From the NCBI GenBank assembly GCA_002321895.1, contig DCMZ01000003.1, positions 399,070 through 463,069 of the forward strand: a stretch of DNA of 64,000 bases. The letters run 5' to 3'. This DNA is from Bdellovibrionaceae bacterium UBA1609 (GTDB lineage Bacteria > Bdellovibrionota > Bdellovibrionia > Bdellovibrionales > UBA1609). The notes under the pieces were generated by a model. It saw nothing but the letters and a program-made list of their open reading frames with translations, had not been told where the DNA came from and ran no database searches. Below, piece by piece: positions 10,180 to 18,580 of the stretch. Each line of letters starts with the position of its first letter. Within the stretch, counting starts at the first letter, position 1. The position numbers and the translations under genes are program-made.

Positions 10180-12233
10180 CGATTCAGAATTTTTGAACCG
10201 GAAGTCGGTACCGCTTGAACATGCACCACTTCCTCTTCATTCACATCTACTAAAAAGCCTCCACCACTCACTGGTGCATTCACTCTCTCGCCATTTCTAT
10301 CAAAATAGATGATTTGGTCTTCAGCTATAGGATCTTCCCCAATGTAGGCAGATATCATTTCAATGTCCTCACCCAGCCAACCAATGATGGGGCAAGGCGT
10401 ATCCTGTTGAAATGATTTATCCAAGAGGACCTCTAAGTTCTCGTAACGAAGAAGCTGCCAACGCTGTAATTCAGATTTATGGTTTACAGTAAACCTTGTT
10501 ATTGGATAATCATCACCAGCATCCACATCCATTTCCAAATGACCATCACTTTTCGGGACAAGTAAATCCAACACACCCGAGTAAATGCCCACTTGTTCTT
10601 CGACACCCACATATTTACCCGTGGCCTCTAAGCCCTCTTCATACAAACCATCTGCAATACTTATATTTTTAGATCGAGAGAAATCCACATCAAAAATCAC
10701 TTCAGAAATGTGCCCCTGCTTTATATCCACCCACTGGGCAGGATAAGGCACTCCATCCACCGAAACCCGAATATATCTTGGCCCTTCCACTTCAGTGAAA
10801 ATGATAAACTCACCGGTACTTGTTGTCTCAGTCAGCGAGGGTCTTGGTAAAAAAGACTCGTAATATATCGGAGTTGTCGCATCCCCCTCGACTTCCACCT
10901 TTGCTCCTGAGACTCCGCGACCCTCTTTTATAATTCGACCTTTTACTATAGCAAAGCGCTTAAGATCATTTTCGTGTTTTTCGGGAAACGCATTAGCATA
11001 AGTGGCTTCTATATCTTTATCTGTAAACACTTCTATTCTTTGAAACACACTTGATTTGATACGAGTTATTTTAGACCAATGATTCTCCAAATGGGTGGTG
11101 AGTATAGACTCACTGCCCGGAAGGTAATCTTCGTCTCTAAATTTTGCTAACCCATTTGAAGAGATGTATTTATTAAAAGGTGCTATAAAGGTTTGAGCTT
11201 GTGGCTCAGGAATAATATTTGATCGATAAGAGTAGGCTGAAATGACCTGACCTTCAATAAGCTCACTAGTGGGTCTCAAGTGAATTTGCAGGCCGTCTAT
11301 TTCATCCACATTTCTTTCAATATGAGGTAATTCTGTTGATTCTAAATGACCCGCACCAATAAGTTCTCCAGCACGTGTTCGCATTTCTGCGATAAACCGA
11401 CCAGAGGCTTCGCTCACCGCTATGTAAAATTCCGCCGAATTGATATTCACTTCACCATATTCTACTCGAATACCTTCAACCAATTGATAGAGTTCAATAA
11501 GATGCTCTTCCGGATTGTAGAGCAGCCCCTCTGTCACGCCGATGTGTCCCTGTAATATAAGACCCTGATGGCCCCACTCCACTTCGCTAGGATGGATAAG
11601 ATCAGAGACATTTCTTGGAGTATCTTCGGATCTTGAATATGTCCGACGATCCACGGCCCCATTGAATGATTTTTTTGAACGACGGCTATCGGTGAAACTC
11701 GGTCGTCGATCTTTTGGATTGGCTTCGGATTGACTAAGACTCACTTGAGCGGGTCTTATAATGATCGGAGCACCCTGACTGGTGGCTACATATTTTTCTT
11801 CTTTAGAATTTGACTGAACAAAAGCATCTTCTAAATAGGATGGTCGTTTGGCCGTTTCCATAGCTAATAAAATCTCATTCAGGTCTTGTTCCGAAATAGT
11901 GATGCTAGGTCGTGGTTGATACTTCGCAATAGATCCCTGCTTCGACGTATTTAATGCAATCGGATTAGATTTATAGGTTTCCTGCGGCTTATAAGATTCG
12001 CCTGCGGACAATTGAACCTCACGAATGGATTCAAAATCATCTTCGTCCTCATAACGATCAATGGTAAGTACATCTTCCAGTGCCGCTTGGGCCGGAGAGG
12101 GTTCATTATGTCTAACGGAAATACGAGGACCTACACCTAAAAAAACTTCGTCTTTGGGAGAAGGATCCCACAAAAACGTACCGGCAACGATACCAAAAAT
12201 GAAAATTGAATGGATTGTATTTAACAAACCCAA
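10134..12233 (-). CDS. large exported protein with carboxypeptidase-regulatory-like domain
   Basis: This 699-aa protein starts with a hydrophobic segment (MGLLNTIHSIFIFGIVAGTF), an uncleaved anchor or signal peptide, followed by a low-complexity, acidic and Ser-rich region to about residue 210. Around residues 425-510 the sequence FAIVKGRIIKEGRGVSGAKV...TSTGEFIIF is typical of an Ig-like carboxypeptidase-regulatory/peptidase-associated fold. The rest is beta-rich with no family I recognise. Its last 46 bp overlap the 3' end of the transglycosylase gene. A surface or envelope role is likely; the specific function is unknown. Confidence 0.7.
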   Translation of the reverse strand: MGLLNTIHSIFIFGIVAGTFLWDPSPKDEVFLGVGPRISVRHNEPSPAQAALEDVLTIDRYEDEDDFESIREVQLSAGESYKPQETYKSNPIALNTSKQGSIAKYQPRPSITISEQDLNEILLAMETAKRPSYLEDAFVQSNSKEEKYVATSQGAPIIIRPAQVSLSQSEANPKDRRPSFTDSRRSKKSFNGAVDRRTYSRSEDTPRNVSDLIHPSEVEWGHQGLILQGHIGVTEGLLYNPEEHLIELYQLVEGIRVEYGEVNINSAEFYIAVSEASGRFIAEMRTRAGELIGAGHLESTELPHIERNVDEIDGLQIHLRPTSELIEGQVISAYSYRSNIIPEPQAQTFIAPFNKYISSNGLAKFRDEDYLPGSESILTTHLENHWSKITRIKSSVFQRIEVFTDKDIEATYANAFPEKHENDLKRFAIVKGRIIKEGRGVSGAKVEVEGDATTPIYYESFLPRPSLTETTSTGEFIIFTEVEGPRYIRVSVDGVPYPAQWVDIKQGHISEVIFDVDFSRSKNISIADGLYEEGLEATGKYVGVEEQVGIYSGVLDLLVPKSDGHLEMDVDAGDDYPITRFTVNHKSELQRWQLLRYENLEVLLDKSFQQDTPCPIIGWLGEDIEMISAYIGEDPIAEDQIIYFDRNGERVNAPVSGGGFLVDVNEEEVVHVQAVPTSGSKILNRYMLRDSRVCQVLSF

Positions 12234-12296
12234 AACACAGCCTCCATGCTGACTTCTGTTGCCTTAAGACCTAATACAGATCAGATCTTAGGATAA

Positions 12297-12749
12297 TTAA
12301 AACACTCTATAGTCGTCAATTATGTTAATTTCCTTGGGACGTTGGGTGAGTGCCCTACCTATACGTCTAGCAACGGCCTTAGACTGACCCTGATGAATAC
12401 CTCGATCGCTATAAACAGGTAGAACCGCATTGACGTTTTTTTCTCTCACTTCCTGCCTAACAGTGACCTTTACATCATAAGGTCTAGTCGTTCCGTTGAT
12501 AATCACTTCTGCATAAAATCGTTTAGGAGCATTGGTGGCTGAAACTACCCCTTTTTTCTTTTTAGAAAAGGTATAGTAGTGAGAATAGTAGGTGCGTCCA
12601 TTATCACTCACCTTGCGAACTCCAAGGGGAAGACTCGAATTGATGGCACGCTTAATAGTCGCTAGAGGTATAGAGAGATCTTGAAGTGTGGCTGCAGAAG
12701 AACAACCACACAGACTTAAAAATATTAAAAATAATAAGGGCTTTCGCAT
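12297..12749 (-). CDS. small lipoprotein, function unknown
   Basis: This 150-aa protein has a lipoprotein signal (MRKPLLFLIFLSLCGC, acylated Cys at residue 16). The mature part is basic and beta-rich (RFYAEVIINGTTRPYDVKVTVRQEV) and ends with ALTQRPKEINIIDDYRVF. It begins 4 bp after the transaldolase gene and is probably the last gene of the dap operon. No domain is recognised. Confidence 0.75.
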   Translation of the reverse strand: MRKPLLFLIFLSLCGCSSAATLQDLSIPLATIKRAINSSLPLGVRKVSDNGRTYYSHYYTFSKKKKGVVSATNAPKRFYAEVIINGTTRPYDVKVTVRQEVREKNVNAVLPVYSDRGIHQGQSKAVARRIGRALTQRPKEINIIDDYRVF

Positions 12750-12753
12750 CCCT

Positions 12754-13398
12754 TTATTGTGGCACTTTTTCCGCGTCTTTCAAGAACTGCGCAATACCTT
12801 TGTCGGTAAGTGGGTGAACTGCTAACTGATTTATTACTTTTAAAGGAACCGTAACAATATCAGCACCGATTAATGCCGCATCCATAATGTGCATTGGGTG
12901 ACGAATACTAGCTACTAAGACCTTTGTCGTAAAACCGTAGTTGTCATAAATCTGTTTAATATTCGCAATAAGACCCATTCCGTCGTTGCTGATGTCATCC
13001 AATCGTCCCACAAAAGGAGAACATAAAGTGGCACCCGCTTTAGCGACAAGCAACGCTTGCAATGGTGAGAACACTAAAGTCACATTGGTTTTGATTCCTT
13101 CGGCGGAAAAACGCTTCACCGCTTTTAGGCCTTCTACACACATTGGAATTTTAACAACAACATTGTCAGCCAATTTTGCTAATTCCATGCCTTCAGCATA
13201 CATTTTGTCAGCCTCTAAGCTGATCACTTCTGCAGACACAAGACCGTCTACTTCTTTGCAAATGTCAGCAATCACTTCTTTATTTGGACGACCGGTTTTA
13301 GCCACCAATGTAGGGTTGGTTGTAACGCCATCTAAAATACCGAGGCTATTGGCCGCTTTTACTTCGCTGATATCAGCAGTATCTATATGAAAATCCAT
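12754..13398 (-). CDS. small-type transaldolase / fructose-6-phosphate aldolase family
   Basis: This is a TIM-barrel Schiff-base aldolase of 214 aa, the usual length for the TalC/FSA subfamily. The N-terminus [26 protein letters not shown] and the lysine motif NVVVKIPM (Lys83) are clear, and the C-terminal [18 protein letters not shown] matches. It transfers dihydroxyacetone between sugar phosphates in the non-oxidative pentose phosphate pathway, or acts as an F6P aldolase; sequence alone does not settle which. It lies 43 bp after the FolK-like gene in the same direction. Confidence 0.93.
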   Translation of the reverse strand: MDFHIDTADISEVKAANSLGILDGVTTNPTLVAKTGRPNKEVIADICKEVDGLVSAEVISLEADKMYAEGMELAKLADNVVVKIPMCVEGLKAVKRFSAEGIKTNVTLVFSPLQALLVAKAGATLCSPFVGRLDDISNDGMGLIANIKQIYDNYGFTTKVLVASIRHPMHIMDAALIGADIVTVPLKVINQLAVHPLTDKGIAQFLKDAEKVPQ

Positions 13399-13441
13399 AG
13401 TTTTCTACTCCCTTGATGACACATACCTATGCCTCTAAGGC

Positions 13442-13966
13442 CTAAAAATCAAGTGCGGACTTGCTGTGGGCAAAAAACTCGCCCCAGGAACCTGCGGCAG
13501 AGCGCTTGGCTAGGGCATTTAAACTCTCTTTATAGACGGGATGATAATAATCTCCCCATGTTTCCGCCGCCGGAATGGTGATTTCTGGCCGCTTTAAGAG
13601 GTCTGGATAGGGCAAAGTCAAGTTTGGCGTCATGACTGCCTCCCCCTCATAGACCATAAGAATCAGCTCTAGACTTCTTTTATTGATCGTACTTGTAAGC
13701 TCCGACTCAAGCATTTTAATTTTTGAAAGGAGTTCACTGGCCCGATCGGCTGTATGTAGAGTCAGTGCTAAACTCAAGCCTATAAACTGTCCATCTGTTC
13801 TTAAATCATGAATTTGATCTGGAACATAATGCGTACCCCGAATGGAGTAAATAGATGAGACTTTTTCCAATGATCCTAAGCCTTTAAGCTTACCCATCGC
13901 AGCCTTGAGTTCAGGAATACCCTTTTGTGAGAAAACGACTACGCCTATAACTGCTAACTTTTCCAC
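13442..13966 (-). CDS. FolK-like (HPPK fold) protein lacking the catalytic aspartates
   Basis: The 174-aa protein follows the hydroxymethyldihydropterin pyrophosphokinase pattern: S-S-I-Y-S near residue 37, a ferredoxin-like core (FIGLSLALTLHTADRASELLSK), and RSLELILMVYEGE...LTLPYPDLLKRPEITIPAAE that aligns with E. coli RTLDLDIML...LTVPHYDMKNRGFMLWPL. The two metal-binding Asp of that block are Glu100 and Ile102 here, and the N-terminal GSN motif is FSQ. It is therefore probably not a working HPPK. It abuts dapB with no gap. Function unknown; a non-enzymatic or altered role is inferred. Confidence 0.7.
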   Translation of the reverse strand: MEKLAVIGVVVFSQKGIPELKAAMGKLKGLGSLEKVSSIYSIRGTHYVPDQIHDLRTDGQFIGLSLALTLHTADRASELLSKIKMLESELTSTINKRSLELILMVYEGEAVMTPNLTLPYPDLLKRPEITIPAAETWGDYYHPVYKESLNALAKRSAAGSWGEFFAHSKSALDF

Positions 13967-14659
13967 TTACTTCAGCCCTAGTATATCTTTCATTGAATAA
14001 TGACCGGGAGCTTGATTCTTCAGCCAAAGTGCCCCTTTTATTGCACCACGAGCAAATACGCTTCGCGTTAGTGCTGAGTGCTTAATCGTAATCACTTCCT
14101 CTTTCGACATGGCCATTATTTCATGATCTCCAAATATCCCACCACCACGAATAGCTAAAGGATCTGGAGCTGGGTTTTTTACAACTGAATTCAAAGTCTC
14201 CTGCAGAAAAAGCGCCGTTCCGCTGGGCGCATCTTTTTTCTGATTATGGTGCGCTTCTATAATTTGATAGTCGAAACCATCCAATGCCCCTAAATGTCGA
14301 ATCAACTCATTTAAAAAGTTAACCCCCAAACTTGTGTTCGGTGCCCACAATACAGGGATCGAATTTGCGGCCTCTTTAAGAAGTTGAAAATCGGAATCTT
14401 CCAACCCTGTGGTGCCACTAAAAAAAGGAATACCATTTTCTTTGGACCAAATTAAAGCTTCCCGAAACCCAGGAGGTAAAGAAAAATCGATAACAATTTT
14501 GACTTTACCCGGGTCTGCTTCGCTCAAATTTTGAATGGCGCGCTCACCTTCCGCACGTGGAGACCAACCGTAAACCAACTGACCCACTCCTTCAGCCTCA
14601 GCTAAAGCTACAATCTGTTGACCCATCCGCCCGGAATAACCACTCATCAAAAACTTCAT
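13967..14659 (-). CDS. dapB: 4-hydroxy-tetrahydrodipicolinate reductase
   Basis: DapB reduces the DapA product with NAD(P)H in the lysine/diaminopimelate pathway that feeds peptidoglycan. The 230-aa protein is slightly shorter than usual (about 240-270). It shows the nucleotide-binding GYSGRMGQ loop, VIDFSLPPG, SGTTG, and the catalytic EAHHNQKKDAPSGTAL motif (His138, Lys142). It starts 17 bp after dapA and abuts the FolK-like gene. Confidence 0.95.
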   Translation of the reverse strand: MKFLMSGYSGRMGQQIVALAEAEGVGQLVYGWSPRAEGERAIQNLSEADPGKVKIVIDFSLPPGFREALIWSKENGIPFFSGTTGLEDSDFQLLKEAANSIPVLWAPNTSLGVNFLNELIRHLGALDGFDYQIIEAHHNQKKDAPSGTALFLQETLNSVVKNPAPDPLAIRGGGIFGDHEIMAMSKEEVITIKHSALTRSVFARGAIKGALWLKNQAPGHYSMKDILGLK

Positions 14660-14676
14660 ATCTCACTCTACCTCTT

Positions 14677-15549
14677 CTAAATCAGTCCTGCTTTTTCCAA
14701 TAACGGACGCAGTTGAGCTTGTCCATCATCGGAAAGACCTAATAATGGCAAACGGCACTCAGCGGATTCGATGATTCCCATTTCCTTTAAAGCCCATTTG
14801 GTGGGTGTGGGATTGGGCTCTATAAACAACCCCGCTATAAGATCTTTGTAAGACTCGAAATCCTTAGCTCCCTCTGGGCTTTGACTCTTTGTCCACTCTA
14901 CAACTTTTTGCGGAATCAAATGAGACATGACTGAAATGACCCCATGTCCGCCCTTATTTAAAAACTCATAATAAGTTCCATCATCACCACTTAGCAATGC
15001 GAACTCTTCTGGAAGCCGCCCTTCTAAATGGTTGAGATAGTCCATATCTCCACTCGCTTCTTTTATGCTGATAATATTGGGATGAGCCGAAAGCTCCACC
15101 GTAGTTTGAGGGTTGAGACTGACAATAGTCCTTCCGGGCACATTGTAGAGCACTAACGGTATGTCTACTGAATCCGCAATAGCCAGAAAGTGAGCTTTCA
15201 TTCCCGCTTGGGTGGGTTTGTTGTAGTAAGGACAAACCACAAGTGCGGCATCAGCACCCCACTCCTTTGCCAGTTTGGTAGAATGTATCGCCTTAAAGGT
15301 CGCATTTGAACCGGTTCCCAAAATCAAAGGAACCTGTCCGCTGACAAAACTTTTCGTCTTTTCAAAAAGGGTTCGCACTTCTTCTACTTTTAGTGCCGGG
15401 CTTTCTGCCGTCGTTCCATTCACTACGAAACCTTGAACGCCATTGTCCAATTGATGCTTCAATAGTCTTTCATAAGATTTAAAATCAATACTTCCATCTT
15501 TAAATGGAGTTACAAGTGCCGTGTAAACACCCCTTGGAGTAAAACTCAT
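14677..15549 (-). CDS. dapA: 4-hydroxy-tetrahydrodipicolinate synthase
   Basis: DapA condenses pyruvate with aspartate semialdehyde, the first committed step to diaminopimelate and lysine. The 290-aa protein is full length. It shows GTTAESP (Thr46-47), VCPYYNKP, Tyr135 in LYNVPGRT and the Schiff-base Lys163 in IISIKEASGD. Its start overlaps the LptM-like gene by 4 bp (ATGA type), so the two are translationally coupled. Confidence 0.97.
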   Translation of the reverse strand: MSFTPRGVYTALVTPFKDGSIDFKSYERLLKHQLDNGVQGFVVNGTTAESPALKVEEVRTLFEKTKSFVSGQVPLILGTGSNATFKAIHSTKLAKEWGADAALVVCPYYNKPTQAGMKAHFLAIADSVDIPLVLYNVPGRTIVSLNPQTTVELSAHPNIISIKEASGDMDYLNHLEGRLPEEFALLSGDDGTYYEFLNKGGHGVISVMSHLIPQKVVEWTKSQSPEGAKDFESYKDLIAGLFIEPNPTPTKWALKEMGIIESAECRLPLLGLSDDGQAQLRPLLEKAGLI

Positions 15550-15755
15550 TTTCGATCCTCTGGTTTCTTTTTCTTAATTGTATCTTCTTCATCTTGATCA
15601 TCTTGCTGCATTTTCTGAAGATCTTGTGCATTCAACGCGCCTTTAAATCCCGGTCGGCCACGACCAATCTCAGTGGGAGTCAGTGGGGGCCTTGGGTCGC
15701 CCTTCACTCCACAGCCAATATTTAAAAACATGAATATGAGTATTGCTCTTTTCAT
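15546..15755 (-). CDS. LptM/YifL-like small lipoprotein
   Basis: This 69-aa protein has a signal peptide and lipobox (MKRAILIFMFLNIGCG, acylated Cys15) followed directly by VKGDPRPPLTP, the C-G-x-K-G-x-P-x-x-P signature of LptM (YifL). LptM assists maturation of the LptD outer-membrane LPS translocon in E. coli, where yifL also sits beside a dap gene (dapF). The tail is charged and probably disordered. It overlaps both neighbours by 4 bp. The family call is by motif; function here is inferred. Confidence 0.72.
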   Translation of the reverse strand: MKRAILIFMFLNIGCGVKGDPRPPLTPTEIGRGRPGFKGALNAQDLQKMQQDDQDEEDTIKKKKPEDRK

Positions 15756-16609
15756 TGAACGTCTTCCTGTTGAATCTCTCTTTTTAGCACTGCTAGCTCT
15801 TTCTCGACAAGAGAAGTTTCTGAACAGTAAAGAGGAAACAGGGGTTCTTTGCGATAGGTCTGCTGTAAGAACTTCTTACAACGAAGTATATATTCTTCTG
15901 CGTAAGTGATTCTATCCTCTGCGGTCTCAGCAAGTAGCCAACGATACCAGGATTTTTCAGCAGAAAATATTTGGATTTTCTGATTGGCTTTTTCTAAAAC
16001 TTTATTTTTTTCATCGAGAATTTCTCGCTTTTCTGCAATTCGAATTCTTAAAATAAATAATCTCTCATCGCTGCTATGTGTCCCCAGCTGCTCAAGCTGA
16101 CTCAGCACCTTATCTGCTTCAGCCCATTGGTTCATACAAAGGTAGGCCATAGCTAGAAGCAAATGCGCCTCACCATCTACGGGATTACTTAAGAGATGCT
16201 TTACAAGAAGGGTCTTGGCCTGTGAACACTGCAGTTGTTGAATTTCAGCGACGGCCATTCCGTGTAACGACTTTTGATGATTCTTTTCCATCTCATAGGC
16301 TTCTGCAAAACGAGAATAAGCCAACTTCGGATCGGAACCCAATACACTGAGTCCAGATGAATATCGATTTTGCCCTAGTTCAGTAAAAAAAACCTCAGCT
16401 AAACGATTGAGTTGTGTCATCTCTGAAATTGAAGCTTTAATTTGGTCTTCATGCTTATTGATCAGGTTGTAAATACCCTCACGATTTTGATCGAGCGCCA
16501 AGTCTTGAGCGGATTTTACAATTGAGGATTGCGCCCATAAAAAAAGGGTTGAACAAAATATGCTCAACCCTAACAAAATACTAAAAACTATATACTTAGT
16601 TCTTTTCAA
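15752..16609 (-). CDS. exported TPR-like protein, function unknown
   Basis: The 285-aa protein starts with a signal peptide or anchor (KYIVFSILLGLSIFCSTLFLWA). The remainder is alpha-helical, with repeats that look like tetratricopeptide units: RFAEAYEMEKNHQKSLHGMA and LLSNPVDGEAHLLLAMAYL with NQWAEADKVLSQLEQLG after it. It is likely a periplasmic or membrane-anchored scaffold. Its first 14 bp overlap the upstream gene, and an intrinsic terminator for that gene lies inside its signal-peptide coding region. Confidence 0.7.
   Translation of the reverse strand: MKRTKYIVFSILLGLSIFCSTLFLWAQSSIVKSAQDLALDQNREGIYNLINKHEDQIKASISEMTQLNRLAEVFFTELGQNRYSSGLSVLGSDPKLAYSRFAEAYEMEKNHQKSLHGMAVAEIQQLQCSQAKTLLVKHLLSNPVDGEAHLLLAMAYLCMNQWAEADKVLSQLEQLGTHSSDERLFILRIRIAEKREILDEKNKVLEKANQKIQIFSAEKSWYRWLLAETAEDRITYAEEYILRCKKFLQQTYRKEPLFPLYCSETSLVEKELAVLKREIQQEDVQ
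16539..16572 (-). terminator. intrinsic terminator inside the TPR gene 5' coding region
   Basis: The minus strand reads AGGGTTGA, an 11-nt loop, TCAACCCT, then a run of 6-7 T. It lies about 25-55 bp past the stop codon of the upstream periplasmic-protein gene and within codons of the next gene's signal peptide, so it could act as an attenuator for the dap operon. Confidence 0.7.
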
Positions 16610-17159
16610 ACGAAGTGAGCTCCATTGTCACTGTCCCCATTGGACCAGGGGAAACCTGTTTTAATGCGCCAGATACTGGAACCACTTGCGGGTTAATCCA
16701 CACCTCTGAAACATCATTGCTATCGGTATCACGAACCTTAACATAGACGCAATCAAAGTTTCCAGCACGAACAGTAATGTTATCTTCACGCATTTCAATC
16801 ACTTCTTGGTTGCCTGAATCAGGAATATCTTGTGGCTGCCCATTCACCATGAACTCCAAAATCTGTCCGGTGTTCTTATCAAACAGAATTTCAGCTTTCT
16901 GCTGTCCCGCAAATCCCAAGTCCATATTCTGTTCCACCCAAAAACCTCTATCATTTTTTTCTCGAACTAGAGTCTCGTTAGTCCCCTTAATGAACCCCAT
17001 ATCAATATCATAGTTCGCGCGGTCTCCCACTTTCCAATCGAGCTGGAAAGCCTTGATAGGCTGACTAAGTAGTGTGCTGAAAACAGCCACCGGATCCACC
17101 TGGGATGCGTGCGCCTGACTAAAAATAAACGTAGCTATTAGTGTTGATAAAATCTTCAT
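16596..17159 (-). CDS. periplasmic protein of unknown function
   Basis: I chose the ATG at 17159 because it is preceded by GAGGGGAGAATC (strong Shine-Dalgarno) and opens a signal peptide (MKILSTLIATFIFSQAHAS). The upstream extension to 17228 is charged and unlikely to be translated. The mature 170 residues are beta-rich: VGDRANYDIDMGFIKGTNETL, ILFDKNTGQILEFMVNG, and AGNFDCVYVKVRD with SEVWINPQVVPVSG after it. The pattern resembles DUF3108-like or lipoprotein-carrier-like beta sheets, but I cannot name the family. It is the first gene of the run leading into dapA/dapB. Confidence 0.72.
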   Translation of the reverse strand: MKILSTLIATFIFSQAHASQVDPVAVFSTLLSQPIKAFQLDWKVGDRANYDIDMGFIKGTNETLVREKNDRGFWVEQNMDLGFAGQQKAEILFDKNTGQILEFMVNGQPQDIPDSGNQEVIEMREDNITVRAGNFDCVYVKVRDTDSNDVSEVWINPQVVPVSGALKQVSPGPMGTVTMELTSFEKN

Positions 17160-17314
17160 GATTCTCCCCTCATCCTTAAGTTCGGCTACAAAATTGTTGT
17201 AGCTCCTATGATCTGTGCGTCTTTGCACATTATTGATTTCTACCCATCAAACCATAAGTCCTATTTAAGCGGCAAGACGGTAGCAGGGTCTAGTCTAGTC
17301 GAGATTTCTTAAAC

Positions 17315-17347
17315 CAAAAAAGGTCGACACTAAAAAAGTGTCGACCT
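17315..17347 (-). terminator. intrinsic terminator of the astacin-like gene
   Basis: It is a perfect 11-bp stem (AGGTCGACACT / AGTGTCGACCT) around an A5 loop, followed on the minus strand by T-rich sequence, 35 bp after the protease stop codon. Confidence 0.88.
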
Positions 17348-17381
17348 AAGTCTTGTTTATTAAAAATGATCTGGGATTAAA

Positions 17382-18356
17382 TTACGGCCTAATGCATCTG
17401 TAACGAGTGGTTGCTCTTCGAACACACTGGTATCCTACATTTCGAGAGCGATCTCTAGCAAGATCATCAGAGGCTATGTTACGACTTGCACCAACAACAC
17501 TTTTGTGTCCATAGATGCTTATCAAAATATCGTGATCGAGTTGAGATAACTTATTACGCCCATTGGTTGGCTTTCCAGTCTTTTTACTAATGATCGTTGG
17601 TTTACCGTTCTTAGAAAAAGAGTAACCGTGGTAATGCATCACTGAATCGTAATCATAGTCTTCTGTTGTGGCGGCCTGGCTATAGCTTAGTTTTCTGAAA
17701 TTACTCTCATATTCTTTATTGATGTTTTCAAATTTTATAGTCACAAATTTATCTCTATCTGGTCGACTTTGCTCATGCACAATTCCTAAAGCGTGCATAA
17801 GTTCATGTGCAATGGTTCTTTCTTTCCAACATTTTTCATGAACATATATATTTTGAGGACCATTGTTTTTCTGTCGTCCAATATAGGACCGACCACAAAA
17901 CTCAACTTTACCAGTTACGAGTCGAACATAAAGATGCACCGGTGCTCGACGAGTCGAAGTGGATTGCTGAACACAAGTTATATTCGCTTGCTCTCCAACG
18001 GACTCGTTACATATCTTCATAAAGGATTCTTTTCTGTCTGCACTGATATTACTTGGAAAATAGACCGGCACTACACCTCGAGTCCATGTCTTAACTTTTT
18101 TGTTCCGTGTTCCTGATAGTGAAAGTTCATCCAGAAATTCTTCGTCGTCACCTTCTAAATCTAAATTTTGAAGCTCTACACCGTACTCAGCTGATTCATC
18201 TTCGCCATTTTCACTTTTTAGTAATAGGTCTTCCGACACGATCATGTCTGAGACCAAGGCATGACCCTCTGGCACAGATTGATTTTCTGATGTTTGCCAT
18301 TCTCCTGCACATCCAAATTGCAGTGCTGCCAATAACAATAGTATATATTTGTCCAT
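17382..18356 (-). CDS. astacin-like (M12A) zinc metalloprotease, lipoprotein
   Basis: This is a predicted secreted, lipid-anchored zinc endopeptidase. The ATG at 18356 is preferred because GGGGGGAAACAA precedes it and it gives a lipoprotein signal (MDKYILLLLAALQFGC, acylated Cys16). The catalytic signature TIAHELMHALGIVHEQSRPD has the HExxHxxGxxH zinc ligands, and SVMHYHGYSFSKNG is the Met-turn with the astacin tyrosine. A prodomain rich in Glu/Asp (residues 17-90) precedes GVVPVYFPSNIS. The C-terminal 40 residues carry extra Cys/Arg. In a predator this could digest prey proteins; that role is inference. Confidence 0.92.
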   Translation of the reverse strand: MDKYILLLLAALQFGCAGEWQTSENQSVPEGHALVSDMIVSEDLLLKSENGEDESAEYGVELQNLDLEGDDEEFLDELSLSGTRNKKVKTWTRGVVPVYFPSNISADRKESFMKICNESVGEQANITCVQQSTSTRRAPVHLYVRLVTGKVEFCGRSYIGRQKNNGPQNIYVHEKCWKERTIAHELMHALGIVHEQSRPDRDKFVTIKFENINKEYESNFRKLSYSQAATTEDYDYDSVMHYHGYSFSKNGKPTIISKKTGKPTNGRNKLSQLDHDILISIYGHKSVVGASRNIASDDLARDRSRNVGYQCVRRATTRYRCIRP

Positions 18357-18580
18357 TTGTTTCCCCCCTAGCTTAATCAAACGTTAGAAACGCGTTTGAC
18401 AAAGATTAGAAGTGCATGGACCATACCGAGAAAAATTAGGCTCAGAATCAACCTAGGGGACTTTCAGAATTTCGAGCTCTCTAAGACTCTAACATCTGTA
18501 TACCAACTTGACACATTTGGGACGACAAAACCCGAATCCCTAACAAAGAGAAATCAGAGAATTTTATAACTTTTATTTAA

